Of a stretch of 64,000 nucleotides of DNA, positions 54,180 to 63,242 are shown piece by piece. Made by a program: the position numbers and the translations under genes. Every line of letters begins with the position of its first letter. Positions within the stretch are counted from its first letter, which is position 1. Source of the DNA: Planctomycetota bacterium. Lineage in GTDB: Bacteria; Planctomycetota; Planctomycetia; Planctomycetales; Planctomycetaceae. The notes under the pieces were generated by a model that did not search any database, was not told the DNA's origin, and saw nothing but the letters and a program-made list of their open reading frames with translations. The stretch lies in contig JAQBVJ010000002.1 in assembly GCA_027623235.1 (NCBI GenBank), positions 1 to 64,000 on the forward strand, read 5' to 3'.

Positions 54180-55589
54180 ATGCGGTCACATTCGGCAATG
54201 CCTCTCATCGTTCTGACGATGCTTTGTTTCTCCGGCTGCGGAGGTGACGAGGCCTCAGATCCCAGGACTTCCGACCCCGCTCAGCCAGCCGCAAGATCAG
54301 AATCGTCGGCCAACGAAAATGCGGCAGCGGCGAGCGGGACGAAAAACTCCGAGAAGGCAAAGGCTCAGGAGAAACCAGCACCGAAAAAACCGTCGCTCGA
54401 AGTCGCTGACGAATTTCGATTCCCGTCTGCTCCGAAAATTCTGCTGACCGACGACGAGCTGCGTGCCGGCTGGATTCAACTTTACGACGGACAGACACTT
54501 TTCGGCTGGATGCCGAATAACGAAGTCGACTGGCACGTCAACGACAGTGGCGAGATCGAAGCCAGCCAGGGCGAACCGGGGCTGCTCAACACAACCGTCC
54601 CGTTTGCCGATTACGAACTCCGCTGCGATTACTGGATGGCCGAAGGCGGAAACAGCGGCATTTTTCTTCGCACAATTGCCAGTCCGAGCGATCCCACGAA
54701 AGAGTGTTACGAGCTCAATATTTGTGACTCTCACCCGAAGTTCAAGACGGGCAGCCTCGTCGGAAGGGCTCAGCCGGGCAAAGTCGCGACGGGAGAAGGC
54801 GTCTGGAAAACGTTTCACGTCACGGTCGAGGGGAATCGAATCATCGCCCGCCTGGACGGCGAACTGGTTCTCGAATTTGAAGACGAAACCGAAGGACTGA
54901 GGACGTCCGGCTTTATTGGCCTTCAGAAAAACGAAGGACTGATTCGGTTTCGAAATGTCTTTGTCAGGCCGATCGGGGCCGAAGAGATTTCGAACGGGAA
55001 AGACCTTGCCAACTGGAACATCGTCGCCGGCTCGAAGAGCGAATTCAGCGTTCAAGACGGCGAGACTCATGTCGCAGGCGGTCCCGGTTTTCTTGAGACA
55101 AAGAAATCCTGGGGGGATTTCGTATTGCAGTTCGAGGCTCGTACCAATGACGCGGGCCTCAATGGAGGTGTGTTTTTCCGCCTGATCCCGGGAACCGAAG
55201 AGGCACCGTCCAACGGCTACGAACTGCAGATCGAGCACGTCTTTCTGGACGGCGATCGAACGAAGCCGAAGGACAATGCAGGGACCGGGGCGATCTTCCG
55301 CCGGAATCAGGCACGCTGGGTCATTCCGAACGACAAAGAAATGTTCCACACAACGCTTGTCGCTTACGGGCCGCGGTTCTCTTCCTGGGTCAACGGAATC
55401 CAGATGACGAACTGGCAGGACACTCGTAAGCCCGACGAGAATCCTCGGCGAGGCAGCAAAGTCGGCGCCGGCCCGATGAGCCTTCAGGGGCACGACGAAA
55501 CCACCGATATCTCCTTCGGCTATTTCCGAGTGGCCTCCTACCCGACAGGTGACGCCGCGGCGGTCACGGTACCGGACGCGGCCAACTGA
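54180..55589 (+). CDS. DUF1080 (two-domain) lipoprotein
   Basis: The ATG at 54180 has AGGAG seven bases upstream and starts a lipoprotein signal (MRSHSAMPLIVLTMLCFSGC). After a disordered Ala/Ser/Lys linker, two DUF1080 domains follow (PF06439; 3-keto-disaccharide hydrolase-type jelly roll): first from GWIQLYDGQTLFGWMPNN with GGNSGIFLRTI and ECYELNICD, second from ISNGKDLANWNIVAG with GLNGGVFFRLIPG and NGYELQIEH. DUF1080 proteins are widespread in planctomycetes and some are hydrolases of 3-keto-sugars. The substrate is unknown. The frame upstream to 54060 has no support. Confidence 0.9.
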   Translation: MRSHSAMPLIVLTMLCFSGCGGDEASDPRTSDPAQPAARSESSANENAAAASGTKNSEKAKAQEKPAPKKPSLEVADEFRFPSAPKILLTDDELRAGWIQLYDGQTLFGWMPNNEVDWHVNDSGEIEASQGEPGLLNTTVPFADYELRCDYWMAEGGNSGIFLRTIASPSDPTKECYELNICDSHPKFKTGSLVGRAQPGKVATGEGVWKTFHVTVEGNRIIARLDGELVLEFEDETEGLRTSGFIGLQKNEGLIRFRNVFVRPIGAEEISNGKDLANWNIVAGSKSEFSVQDGETHVAGGPGFLETKKSWGDFVLQFEARTNDAGLNGGVFFRLIPGTEEAPSNGYELQIEHVFLDGDRTKPKDNAGTGAIFRRNQARWVIPNDKEMFHTTLVAYGPRFSSWVNGIQMTNWQDTRKPDENPRRGSKVGAGPMSLQGHDETTDISFGYFRVASYPTGDAAAVTVPDAAN

Positions 55590-55636
55590 GAACTGGCACG
55601 TGTCACATTGAGACCGCAACTCGAAAGGCAGTAGAG

Positions 55637-56611
55637 ATGACCTCGCTTCCACGCATCGTGATCCTCGACGGAGCCACTCTGAATCCCGGCGACAACCCGT
55701 GGACTGAAATTCAATCGCTCGGCACGGTCGAAGTGTTTGGTTTTTCGACGACAGACGAACTCGAATCACGGCTTGCCGACGCGGACATCGCAATCACGAA
55801 TAAAGTTACGCTCGGCGGAGATTTACTCCGCAGACTGCCGGGCTTGAAATTCATTACCGTTACCGCGACGGGTTACGATTGCGTCGACGTGGCTGCGGCT
55901 CGTGAACTGGGCATTCCCGTTTCCAACGTGCCGACTTATGGGACAGATTCGGTTTCTCAGTTCGCGTTTGCGCAGTTGCTGGAGCTTTGCCATCGCGTCT
56001 CGCTGCACGATGCGGCTGTGAGAAACGGACGCTGGCAGACGTGCGGGTCGTTTTCGTTCTGGCTGACGCCGCAGATCGAACTGGCGGGACTGACGATGGG
56101 GATCATCGGGTTCGGTCGGATCGGTCGCCGAACAGGAGCCCTTGCGAACGCGTTCGGTATGCGAGTCCTCGCCGCGGACCAGTGGCAGCACGACCCACCG
56201 GACTATGACGGGTTCGAGTGGGCGGACGCCGATCGAGTCGCCTCTGAGGCGGATGCCGTGCTGCTGCACTGCAACCTGACCGACGAGTCGCGCGGGATGA
56301 TTGACGCGAGCTTCCTCGCCAGGATGAAGCGGTCGGCATTCCTGATCAACGCGTCGCGAGGACCGCTTGTTGACGAGGCCGCGCTGGCGGCTGCGCTGAA
56401 CGAAGACCGGATCGCCGGTGCCGCAACAGATGTCGTGTCGATCGAGCCGATTCGGGACGACAACCCGCTGCTCGGCGCAAAACACATGCTCATCACACCG
56501 CACATGGCCTGGTCGACTCTTGCCGCGCGGAAGAGAATGACCTCGACGACGGCCGCAAACATTCGTGATTTTCTTGCGGGCTCGCCGCAGAATGTTGTGA
56601 ACTCAAAGTAG
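55637..56611 (+). CDS. D-2-hydroxyacid dehydrogenase (NAD-dependent)
   Basis: A 324-residue enzyme of the D-isomer 2-hydroxyacid dehydrogenase family, glycerate-dehydrogenase style. NAD-binding GxGxxG is GFGRIG (158-163); catalytic Arg lies in NASRGPLVDE and the His in ITPHMAW; ADIAITNKVTLGGDLLRRLPGLKFI and TVTATGYDCVDVAAARELGIPVSNVPTYGTDSV are family segments. It reduces 2-oxoacids such as hydroxypyruvate; the true substrate is uncertain. It follows the DUF1080 gene by 47 bases, so cotranscription is possible. Confidence 0.93.
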   Translation: MTSLPRIVILDGATLNPGDNPWTEIQSLGTVEVFGFSTTDELESRLADADIAITNKVTLGGDLLRRLPGLKFITVTATGYDCVDVAAARELGIPVSNVPTYGTDSVSQFAFAQLLELCHRVSLHDAAVRNGRWQTCGSFSFWLTPQIELAGLTMGIIGFGRIGRRTGALANAFGMRVLAADQWQHDPPDYDGFEWADADRVASEADAVLLHCNLTDESRGMIDASFLARMKRSAFLINASRGPLVDEAALAAALNEDRIAGAATDVVSIEPIRDDNPLLGAKHMLITPHMAWSTLAARKRMTSTTAANIRDFLAGSPQNVVNSK

Positions 56612-56623
56612 TGTGAGGCCGCG

Positions 56624-58012
56624 TTAGTTAACGGCGGCGGGGACGGGCTGCTGCTTCGGCTCGTCTGATTTGCGAATTCGATCGCTAAGGTCGTAAAAGC
56701 CTGCCCAGGCGAAGAAGACGAGGACCGCGATCAGAAACACGCTGGTCAGCACCGAGTTCCTGGCTTTGGCCCCGATCGTGCTTTCACGTCCGTTCAGAGC
56801 AACGAGGACGACAGCCAGCAACGGCATGAACGCGGCGCCGACAACAGCGTAGGCAAGCTGAACGGTCTCGAATTTCTGAAACAGACCGACCGCCGGGACG
56901 ATCGCGATCGCAAACAGCGAGCCTCGATAAATCGGGTGCCGTTCCAGTTTCGGAGAGGTCAGCTCACTTTTCGTGAGATCGCTTTCTGCCGTCGTATCGT
57001 GATCCCGATTGAAGAGCGAGGCGTCGGGGCCGACAAGCCGCCAGCAATCGGCGAAGAGGTACGGGATACTCTGCCACACGCCGAGCATGCTGCTGGCGAT
57101 GGCTCCCCAGGCTCCCGCCAGAAAAGCAAACTTCGCCGCGGTTCCCGCTCCGCCACCAATGGATTCCCGAAGATTCTCACCCAGAGCGACAATCAAAGAC
57201 GCCCCGCCTGCACCGCCATCGACAGGCAGTCGGCTTCCAAGAATCACCATGCAGATTCCGAAGATGGCCGTTACCAGATAACCGGACATCAGATCGAGAC
57301 GGCACGCACGAAGCTCGCCCAGGCCACTGCGGTTTTCTTCGCGAATCCAGTACCCGTAACACAGGATGGTGACCGTCCCGCCGACGCCTCCCATCAGCCC
57401 GACAGTCCATTTGAGCCCGTCTCCGCCGAGCTGCGGAATCCGCGGAATCACAAGGCCGGAAAAAACATTCCCCCAGTCGGGCTTCACCGCAACGGCTGCG
57501 ACGATCACTGTGACGAACATGACTCCGATACAAATTCGCATCGCCTTTTCAAACAGCCGATATCCACCGTAAGTGACGAGTGCGACGGCGAGCAGGCTGT
57601 GTACGATTCCGTAAATCTGTTTGTTCGTGGCGGCGTCTGTCGTCAATGGAAAAATGGCGTGAGCCGCAATGCCGCAAGCGCTCATCAATGCGGCCCCGAC
57701 GAAGAAACTCCACAGACACAGATAGGCCAGGAACGCCATCACGGCGACTCGACCAAACTGCCGCCGTGTTCCTTCAATCACGGTGGAGTCCGTCGCGAGC
57801 TGCCACCGGGCGAGTCCCTCATTCAAGACGAACTTGATGAAGGCCCCCAGAATCACCGCCCACAGCACGGCCGTTCCGAGCCGCGAGCCCGTCAGCGCGC
57901 CGGTGGCCAGGTCGCCGGCCCCGACTCCTGTCGCGGCAACCAGCAGTCCCGGTCCGATCAGCGCCAGACCACGAGGCGCTGATCCTGTCTGCTGTCCGCT
58001 TTCGCCCGGCAT
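56624..58012 (-). CDS. Nramp-like transporter lacking the DPGN metal motif
   Basis: From the ATG at 58012 (GAGGTG upstream; a TTG at 58036 is an alternative) the 462-residue protein has about 11 helices. The start ALIGPGLLVAATGVGAGDLATGALTGSRLG is the Nramp helix 1 position, but the Asp-Pro-Gly-Asn motif of metal-transporting Nramp proteins is replaced by VGAGD. In helix 6 the MPH metal motif is not seen (GGVGGTVTILCYGYW). These replacements suggest a substrate other than Mn2+/Fe2+. It converges with the dehydrogenase gene. Confidence 0.85.
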   Translation of the reverse strand: MPGESGQQTGSAPRGLALIGPGLLVAATGVGAGDLATGALTGSRLGTAVLWAVILGAFIKFVLNEGLARWQLATDSTVIEGTRRQFGRVAVMAFLAYLCLWSFFVGAALMSACGIAAHAIFPLTTDAATNKQIYGIVHSLLAVALVTYGGYRLFEKAMRICIGVMFVTVIVAAVAVKPDWGNVFSGLVIPRIPQLGGDGLKWTVGLMGGVGGTVTILCYGYWIREENRSGLGELRACRLDLMSGYLVTAIFGICMVILGSRLPVDGGAGGASLIVALGENLRESIGGGAGTAAKFAFLAGAWGAIASSMLGVWQSIPYLFADCWRLVGPDASLFNRDHDTTAESDLTKSELTSPKLERHPIYRGSLFAIAIVPAVGLFQKFETVQLAYAVVGAAFMPLLAVVLVALNGRESTIGAKARNSVLTSVFLIAVLVFFAWAGFYDLSDRIRKSDEPKQQPVPAAVN

Positions 58013-58093
58013 CCCGGCACCTCGTTTGATGATCAATTCGACTTTGTCATCGAGCTGCTAATTTCGGACACGCTCTTCAGCGAACGGTCACGG

Positions 58094-59317
58094 TTACTCG
58101 GAAATCTTCCAGAGATGTTTGTCGCTCCGCACGAACAGATCGCTGCCTGAGACGGCAGGTGTTGCGAGGATCGTTTCGCCCAGATCACCCTCGCCGATGA
58201 TCTCTCCTTCTTCGCCGCTGGCGTCGACAATTTGAGCCGTGCCTTTCTCGTTGAAGAAAACCAGCTTTGTCCCGGCCGCGACTGGCGTCGAACTGAACGG
58301 TCCCTTGAGTCGCAGTCGCCACAGAAGACTGCCGGTGGTTACGTCGGCTGCCTGGAGGACTCCCGCCCGGTTGACGACGTACACCTTGCCGTCGACGACC
58401 AGCGGGCTGGCGGTTCCTGGCGACAGTCGATTGTCATTCCAAATCTGATCCGGCTCTGCGCCGGTCCCTGGTCGAAGTACGGTCAGGCCGTTGGACGGAA
58501 TCAGAATTGATCCGCCGGACACGACCGACGACGGGATCGTTGAAGCGCCGTCTCCAAAATTCCAGGCCCGCTCGCCGGTTTTCGGCTCGACGGCCTCAAC
58601 GCCGGCTGACGACTGAAGCAGCGCAAGGCTCTTGCCGGATTCTTTGTCTGTGAAGAAGGTCGGGGAAGTCCAGTTGGCTCGCTTCGGTCGCTCCTTCTTC
58701 CATCGCGATTTCCCGGTCTCCACGTCGAGGCCGACAGCGAATGACTCGGCATCGTTCTCGACCTGAACGATCAACGTATCGTCAATGACGATTGGTGAGG
58801 ACGCCATGCCGAGACTGTTACTGGCGTTCGGGTAGTCGTGAGTCAGACCGCGGTACCACAGCAGCGTTCCGTCAAGATCGAGACACGCAACATCGTTGCT
58901 TGAGTAGAACGCGAAGATGCGTTTCCCGTCGCTCGCAGGAGTTGGCGTCGCGACACACATTTTGGGATGGCACATCGTCCGGCCGGTTGCCAGGAACTGC
59001 CTTTCAAAAAGTTTGTCACCCGACTTCCGGTCAAAGCACAAAACGTGCAGTCGATCCTGCCGGAAGCCACTGCTTGCTGTGACGTAAACGCGGTCTCCAA
59101 CGACGATCGGGCCGGAGAGGCCTCGGCCAGGAAGTTCGATCTTCCAGGCGACATTCTCGTCACTTGAGAACGACGACGGGATACTGGCATCCTGCGCGAC
59201 TCCGCTGACATCGTTGCCTCGAAACTGCCGCCAGTCCGCTCCCGTGAGAAACGCGACGCAGCCGAGTCCGCAAATCATCAGTGCAGCGCGGCGGATTGTT
59301 TTTTCGGGCACTCTCAT
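58094..59317 (-). CDS. PQQ-like beta-propeller (quinoprotein-type) exported protein
   Basis: The ATG at 59317 shares its A with the TAA of the gene upstream and is preceded by GGAGGGAAGGA. The 407-residue product starts with a signal peptide (AALMICGLGCVAFLTGADW) and contains PQQ/BamB-type propeller blades: DWRQFRGNDVSGVAQ, NVAWKIELPGRGLSGPIVVGDRVYVTA, GTLLWYRGLTHDYP, GTASPLVVDGKVYVVNRAGVLQAADVTTGSLLWRLRL. Conserved PQQ ligands cannot be judged by eye; many planctomycete members bind no cofactor. The reading frame continues upstream to 59740, but only as a shadow of the neighbouring gene. Confidence 0.87.
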   Translation of the reverse strand: MRVPEKTIRRAALMICGLGCVAFLTGADWRQFRGNDVSGVAQDASIPSSFSSDENVAWKIELPGRGLSGPIVVGDRVYVTASSGFRQDRLHVLCFDRKSGDKLFERQFLATGRTMCHPKMCVATPTPASDGKRIFAFYSSNDVACLDLDGTLLWYRGLTHDYPNASNSLGMASSPIVIDDTLIVQVENDAESFAVGLDVETGKSRWKKERPKRANWTSPTFFTDKESGKSLALLQSSAGVEAVEPKTGERAWNFGDGASTIPSSVVSGGSILIPSNGLTVLRPGTGAEPDQIWNDNRLSPGTASPLVVDGKVYVVNRAGVLQAADVTTGSLLWRLRLKGPFSSTPVAAGTKLVFFNEKGTAQIVDASGEEGEIIGEGDLGETILATPAVSGSDLFVRSDKHLWKISE

Positions 59318-60543
59318 TATTCCTTCCCTCCGGAACTGGCGACTCGCGGGTCTGACTTTGCAGCAAGTGCGGCGACCGGTCGGACGGCGATGCCGGATGA
59401 ATCGCAAACTCGCAGTTGAATCTGGTATCGCTGAGCCCAGTCGTCTTCCTGCTCGTTCTGGCACAGCTTGAGCAGGATGACATTTTCTCCGGCCTTCAAC
59501 TTCGCCGAGACCGAGTACTGGTCGATCGCCATGCCTCGGTGGTATTCGTCGCGACCAAACAGCAGTTTCCCATTGAGCCACAGTTTCCAGGCATTCGGGG
59601 TCCCGAAGCGAAACTGCACGTCGCCCGCCGCCTTCGCGTCGAATTCCGACGTGAGATACATGACCGCCCCCTTGTGCGGCGCGACTGATTTGGCGATGTC
59701 GACGATTCCAAATTCGTCTTCGGTCGAAATCTCTCCCCACGCGACTTCGCCTTTCTGCCCCTCCAGCTTCGCGCTGAGGTCAATTTCTGCCTCAGGTGGG
59801 TAAGTCTTGTTGAAGCCGACAAAGTCTGTGTTGTCAAAGGGCCCGACGATTTTCCAAGCAGTGAGAAACCCGAAATGCTCGACGAGGTTGACCTCTTCTC
59901 CGAGGCTCTTCAACGCTTTGGAAATTGTTTTGACCTGATCTTCATCCGTCGCACCGCTCAGAGCACTGCGGTAAACGGCGACGACTTGTTTCTCGCTGAG
60001 TCTCTTGTCGTTCGCCTGGTCGAGAAGCCGCTGCACTGCGTCGCGACGAAACTCCGGGCTGGAATCAAGCAGCATTCCGGGGATCAACCGCTCCTCTGCG
60101 GATTTATCGACGCGCAGAAGCAACTCATAGGCCAGGCGTCGCGCTCGCGGGTCCTGCTTTCCATCTTTAACGAGCTGTTCGAGTCGGCTGGCCGGAAGCT
60201 TCGCACCGTCGGCCAGTTGTCGATCGGCAATCGTCTCGGCGGCAGAACGCAGGTAGTTCGCAGCGAGTGGCGACGCGCCTTTAAATCCGGCGAGAATCTC
60301 TGGCAGCGAATCAACTCCGCCGGCAGAGAGGCCTGCCACGGCGACGGCTGCGGCTTCATTGCCGTTGCCTTCGGCTCCCACAGCTTTAATCTGCGAGATC
60401 AAGTTCTCCGTCTCTGCGGCGTGACTCGCGCCCGCCGTGACGAAAATCACTGTGAAGAGAATCACTGTGAAGAGAATCGCAGCAAAAAGAATCGCAGCCA
60501 CTCCACCAGGGGCGAGTGCCGCCTGAATACGCATCCGGTTCAT
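59317..60543 (-). CDS. Exported protein with HEAT-like repeats and C-terminal jelly-roll region
   Basis: The ATG at 60543 has GGGAG six bases upstream. The signal peptide has an unusual repeated core (ILFAAILFTVILFTVIFVTAG). Residues about 45-210 are helical and resemble HEAT repeats (PEFRRDAVQRLLDQANDKRLSEKQVVAVYRSAL). The C-terminal 170 residues resemble a sugar-binding jelly roll (FLTAWKIVGPFDN ... NAWKLWLNGKLLFGRDEYHRGM). No enzyme motif. It precedes the quinoprotein-type gene with coupled translation (stop and start share a base). Confidence 0.78.
   Translation of the reverse strand: MNRMRIQAALAPGGVAAILFAAILFTVILFTVIFVTAGASHAAETENLISQIKAVGAEGNGNEAAAVAVAGLSAGGVDSLPEILAGFKGASPLAANYLRSAAETIADRQLADGAKLPASRLEQLVKDGKQDPRARRLAYELLLRVDKSAEERLIPGMLLDSSPEFRRDAVQRLLDQANDKRLSEKQVVAVYRSALSGATDEDQVKTISKALKSLGEEVNLVEHFGFLTAWKIVGPFDNTDFVGFNKTYPPEAEIDLSAKLEGQKGEVAWGEISTEDEFGIVDIAKSVAPHKGAVMYLTSEFDAKAAGDVQFRFGTPNAWKLWLNGKLLFGRDEYHRGMAIDQYSVSAKLKAGENVILLKLCQNEQEDDWAQRYQIQLRVCDSSGIAVRPVAALAAKSDPRVASSGGKE
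60439..60495. repeat. 15-bp tandem repeats in a signal peptide coding region
   Basis: Units of 15 bases (tgtgaagagaatcac, then tgtgaagagaatcgc and agcaaaaagaatcgc) lengthen the hydrophobic core of the signal peptide of the gene ending at 60543, giving ILFTV/ILFAA repeats. The first two units differ by one base. Confidence 0.9.
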
Positions 60544-60652
60544 CACCGTCTCCCGTTCTAGCCACTCAATCGAAGCACCTGAGGTTGGTCAGGCAGACTT
60601 CGGGGAGGATAGCCAAACGGAAATGGAACCGCGAATCAGGTCCGCCGGAATT

Positions 60653-61942
60653 TCAGAGCATGATCGTTGCGTCGGTTGCGTTGAAACTTTCGTCAAAGTC
60701 GAGCTCAAACACGCTTCCCGCGTCCGACCTCAGACCGAGAAGCTCAAGCAGAATCAACGAACAGTCGTCGTCGAGTCCGTTCTGACCGCTCCACTTTTCA
60801 ATGCGCGTCGCGACGGCTTTGAGGCTGTCGCAGGGACTTCGGCCATGCGTCCGTGCAAGCGTGTCGGCAAGCCGCTCGGGCTCAAACATGACACCATCCG
60901 AGTTCTTTGCCTCGGTAATGCCGTCGGTGTAGAAACAGAGCCGGTCGCCGGGTTTCACGGCGACGGATTCCGCTTCGAAATCGCCGTACTCGACAATGCC
61001 GATTGGAAGCCCGCCACCCGGCAATGTCTCGACCACTCCCCCCTTGCGGATGCAGATCGGCGTGGGATGGCCGGCGGAAGAGTATTGGAACTCGCCCGTC
61101 GACGTGTTGAGGACACCGTACAGAATGGTGAAGTACTGGCAGGTCTTTAAGTCCATCGGAAACTGCTGGTTCAACCGCTCCAGGACCTCGATGGGAGCTG
61201 CGATCCGGCTGACCGTGCCATCCGGGAGAACGTCGGCGACAATGGATGCCTGGCCGGCGACGGGTGTCAGAACGCGGTGAATCGCCACGGCCAGCAGGGC
61301 CGGTTTGATCCCGTGGCCACAGACATCAGCGACGTAAACCACGACGTGATTCTCATCGATCGGGAAGACGTTCATGCCGTCTCCTCCGAGGAAATCAGAC
61401 GCCTGGAAACGGCAGGCAAATTGAATACAGTCCGACTGGCCGGTGTCTTCCGGAACGAGAGCCCGCTGAATGTCTGCGGCCGCTTCCAGCTCCTCGCGAA
61501 TCTGCGCATTCGCCTGTTCGAGTTTCGCGGCTGTTCTGCGAACCTCGATGATCCTCTCTTCGAGCGCGTCTTCAAGACCAAGTACGCGCAGCCCGGAGTT
61601 GACTCGCCAGCGAAGTTCCGTCGGGTCAAACGGCTTCGTGACAAAGTCGTCTGCGCCTGCCGACAGACCTTCACTGACGTCGTCGCGCTCGTTGTTCGAA
61701 GTCACGATGATGACGTAGGCGTAGCTTCGCTCGGACTGCTCGCGGATTTTCCGACAGAGCTGGATGCCGTCCATGCGGGGCATTTTCCAGTCGGTGATCA
61801 CGAGCCGTGTCGGGTTTGCCTGAAACTTCTCCCAGGCGTCAGCCCCGTCTTCCGCTTGAACGACTTCGTGCCCCTGCCCCTCAAGGATCGAGGCCAGAAA
61901 CTGTCGCATCAGCAGATCGTCATCGACAATGAGAATCTTCAT
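60653..61942 (-). CDS. Response regulator with PP2C (RsbU/SpoIIE-type) phosphatase domain
   Basis: The 429-residue protein has an N-terminal receiver domain (D8-D9, phospho-acceptor D51 in TDWKMPRMDG, Lys in VTKPF near 103), a coiled-coil linker (about 125-160), and a SpoIIE-type PP2C phosphatase (PF07228) with DFLGGDGMNVF, VYVADVCGHGIKPALLAV, YSSAGHPTPI and LCFYTDGITEAK. Such proteins act in partner-switching control of sigma factors. No anti-sigma or antagonist gene is adjacent. GGAAG lies six bases before the start. Confidence 0.94.
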   Translation of the reverse strand: MKILIVDDDLLMRQFLASILEGQGHEVVQAEDGADAWEKFQANPTRLVITDWKMPRMDGIQLCRKIREQSERSYAYVIIVTSNNERDDVSEGLSAGADDFVTKPFDPTELRWRVNSGLRVLGLEDALEERIIEVRRTAAKLEQANAQIREELEAAADIQRALVPEDTGQSDCIQFACRFQASDFLGGDGMNVFPIDENHVVVYVADVCGHGIKPALLAVAIHRVLTPVAGQASIVADVLPDGTVSRIAAPIEVLERLNQQFPMDLKTCQYFTILYGVLNTSTGEFQYSSAGHPTPICIRKGGVVETLPGGGLPIGIVEYGDFEAESVAVKPGDRLCFYTDGITEAKNSDGVMFEPERLADTLARTHGRSPCDSLKAVATRIEKWSGQNGLDDDCSLILLELLGLRSDAGSVFELDFDESFNATDATIML

Positions 61943-62005
61943 AATGTCTTCCGAACAATAAGTACGTCGTGATCACGTCAAATTCTGCCGTCGGTATTTC
62001 GTGGA

Positions 62006-62947
62006 CTATTCCGCGAAGGGATCCCAGTCGCCACTCCGAGGCTTGCCGAAAACATCGCGCAGTACAGCCTTCGTCAGAAAGCGGAAATTCCGCCAGTACC
62101 GGCCAGCCGGCCGCGAGGGCTCCATGGCGAGGCGATACGCCCACTCCATGCCGAGCTTTTGAATAAGTTTCGGAGCCCGGGAGACATTGCCGACGACGAA
62201 ATCGAACGACGCACCGACTTGAACACAGAGTGGAATGCCCAGTGACTGACAGTGCTCAGCGATCCACTTTTCCCCTCTGGGTTGCCCAAACGCGACGAAG
62301 AGAATGTCCGGCTTCGCTTCGCGGATTCGGTTGAGCATCGCGTTTTCCTCGTCGTCGGTCAGTTCGCGAAATGGCGGACACTCGGTTCCGGCGACCTGCA
62401 GTCCCGGATAGCGGTCGGTGAGAATTCCGGCCGCCGTTTCCGCGACGCCCTCTGCTCCGCCGAGCAGGAACACGCGGTGACCTCGCCTGGACGCCCACTC
62501 GTTCATGGAGAAGATCAGCTCCGAGCCCGCGACACGTTCCGGGATCGTCGTTTCACCGGGAAGCAATCGTGACCACCAGACGATGGGCATCCCGTCGGCA
62601 ATGATGAAAGCCGCCTGGCGGTTGATCCGATCAAGTTCCGGAAACTCATCAGTCAGCATCACGTAGTTGAGATTGGCTGTGATGAAGTAGCCGGGTTCGC
62701 GGCTTCGAATCCGCTGATCGGCGAGGTACAGAGTCTGCTCGAGCGTCAATCGGGAGAACGAGACGCCCCAGATCCAGGAGGGTCTGGGAATAGCCACTCG
62801 CGAATCATCTGTGTTGAGCAGTCGCTCGGTTTCCTGAAGATTCGCGAGATGACGCTCGACATGACCGAGAATTTCTTTCGGGCTCTGATTGAGAGCGTCG
62901 AGTTCTCCTCGTGAGACATTCGCCTCTGCAATTGCGGCTTTGGTCAT
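62006..62947 (-). CDS. WecG/TagA/CpsF-family glycosyltransferase
   Basis: The 313-residue protein has an N-terminal extension of about 55 residues and then the family domain (PF03808): WGVSFSRLTLEQTL, ITANLNYVMLTDE, FIIADGMPIVWWSRLLPG, RVAGSELIFSMNEWASRRGHRVFLLGGAEGVAE, VAFGQPRGEKWIAEH, QVGASFDFVVGNVSRAPK. These enzymes transfer N-acetylmannosaminuronic acid or N-acetylmannosamine onto lipid carriers in envelope polysaccharide synthesis. GAGGAAA precedes the ATG at 62947. No polysaccharide cluster lies beside it here, so the acceptor is unknown. Confidence 0.93.
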   Translation of the reverse strand: MTKAAIAEANVSRGELDALNQSPKEILGHVERHLANLQETERLLNTDDSRVAIPRPSWIWGVSFSRLTLEQTLYLADQRIRSREPGYFITANLNYVMLTDEFPELDRINRQAAFIIADGMPIVWWSRLLPGETTIPERVAGSELIFSMNEWASRRGHRVFLLGGAEGVAETAAGILTDRYPGLQVAGTECPPFRELTDDEENAMLNRIREAKPDILFVAFGQPRGEKWIAEHCQSLGIPLCVQVGASFDFVVGNVSRAPKLIQKLGMEWAYRLAMEPSRPAGRYWRNFRFLTKAVLRDVFGKPRSGDWDPFAE

Positions 62948-63242
62948 CGTCGTTTCCTCGTTCTGAGGGGATCACTTCAGGCGTTGAGTCATATGCCGGT
63001 CTGACAGTCCTGCCTCGTCGCGTTTCGTTGGCAGCAGGACGCATGAATGTAGCTCACGCTGCTCAGTCTCCTGGGAGGTGTCTGTCGCAATCTGCCTGTT
63101 TTGTCTGAGCGGTGACTTCGCGGCTATCCAGCCGACCTATGGTTGCGGCACGACCGGAGTCCGGCGCGTCCTGGCACCGGGCTCTGGTGGCCCAGAAACA
63201 CCGCACCGACTCATTGCGATACTTCGATCCGGAAGGAATGTC

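Noticed and set aside
59318-59740. N-terminal extension of the quinoprotein-type gene
   Set aside because: The region codes in another frame for the C-terminus of the upstream protein, and the ATG at 59317 has a strong ribosome binding site.
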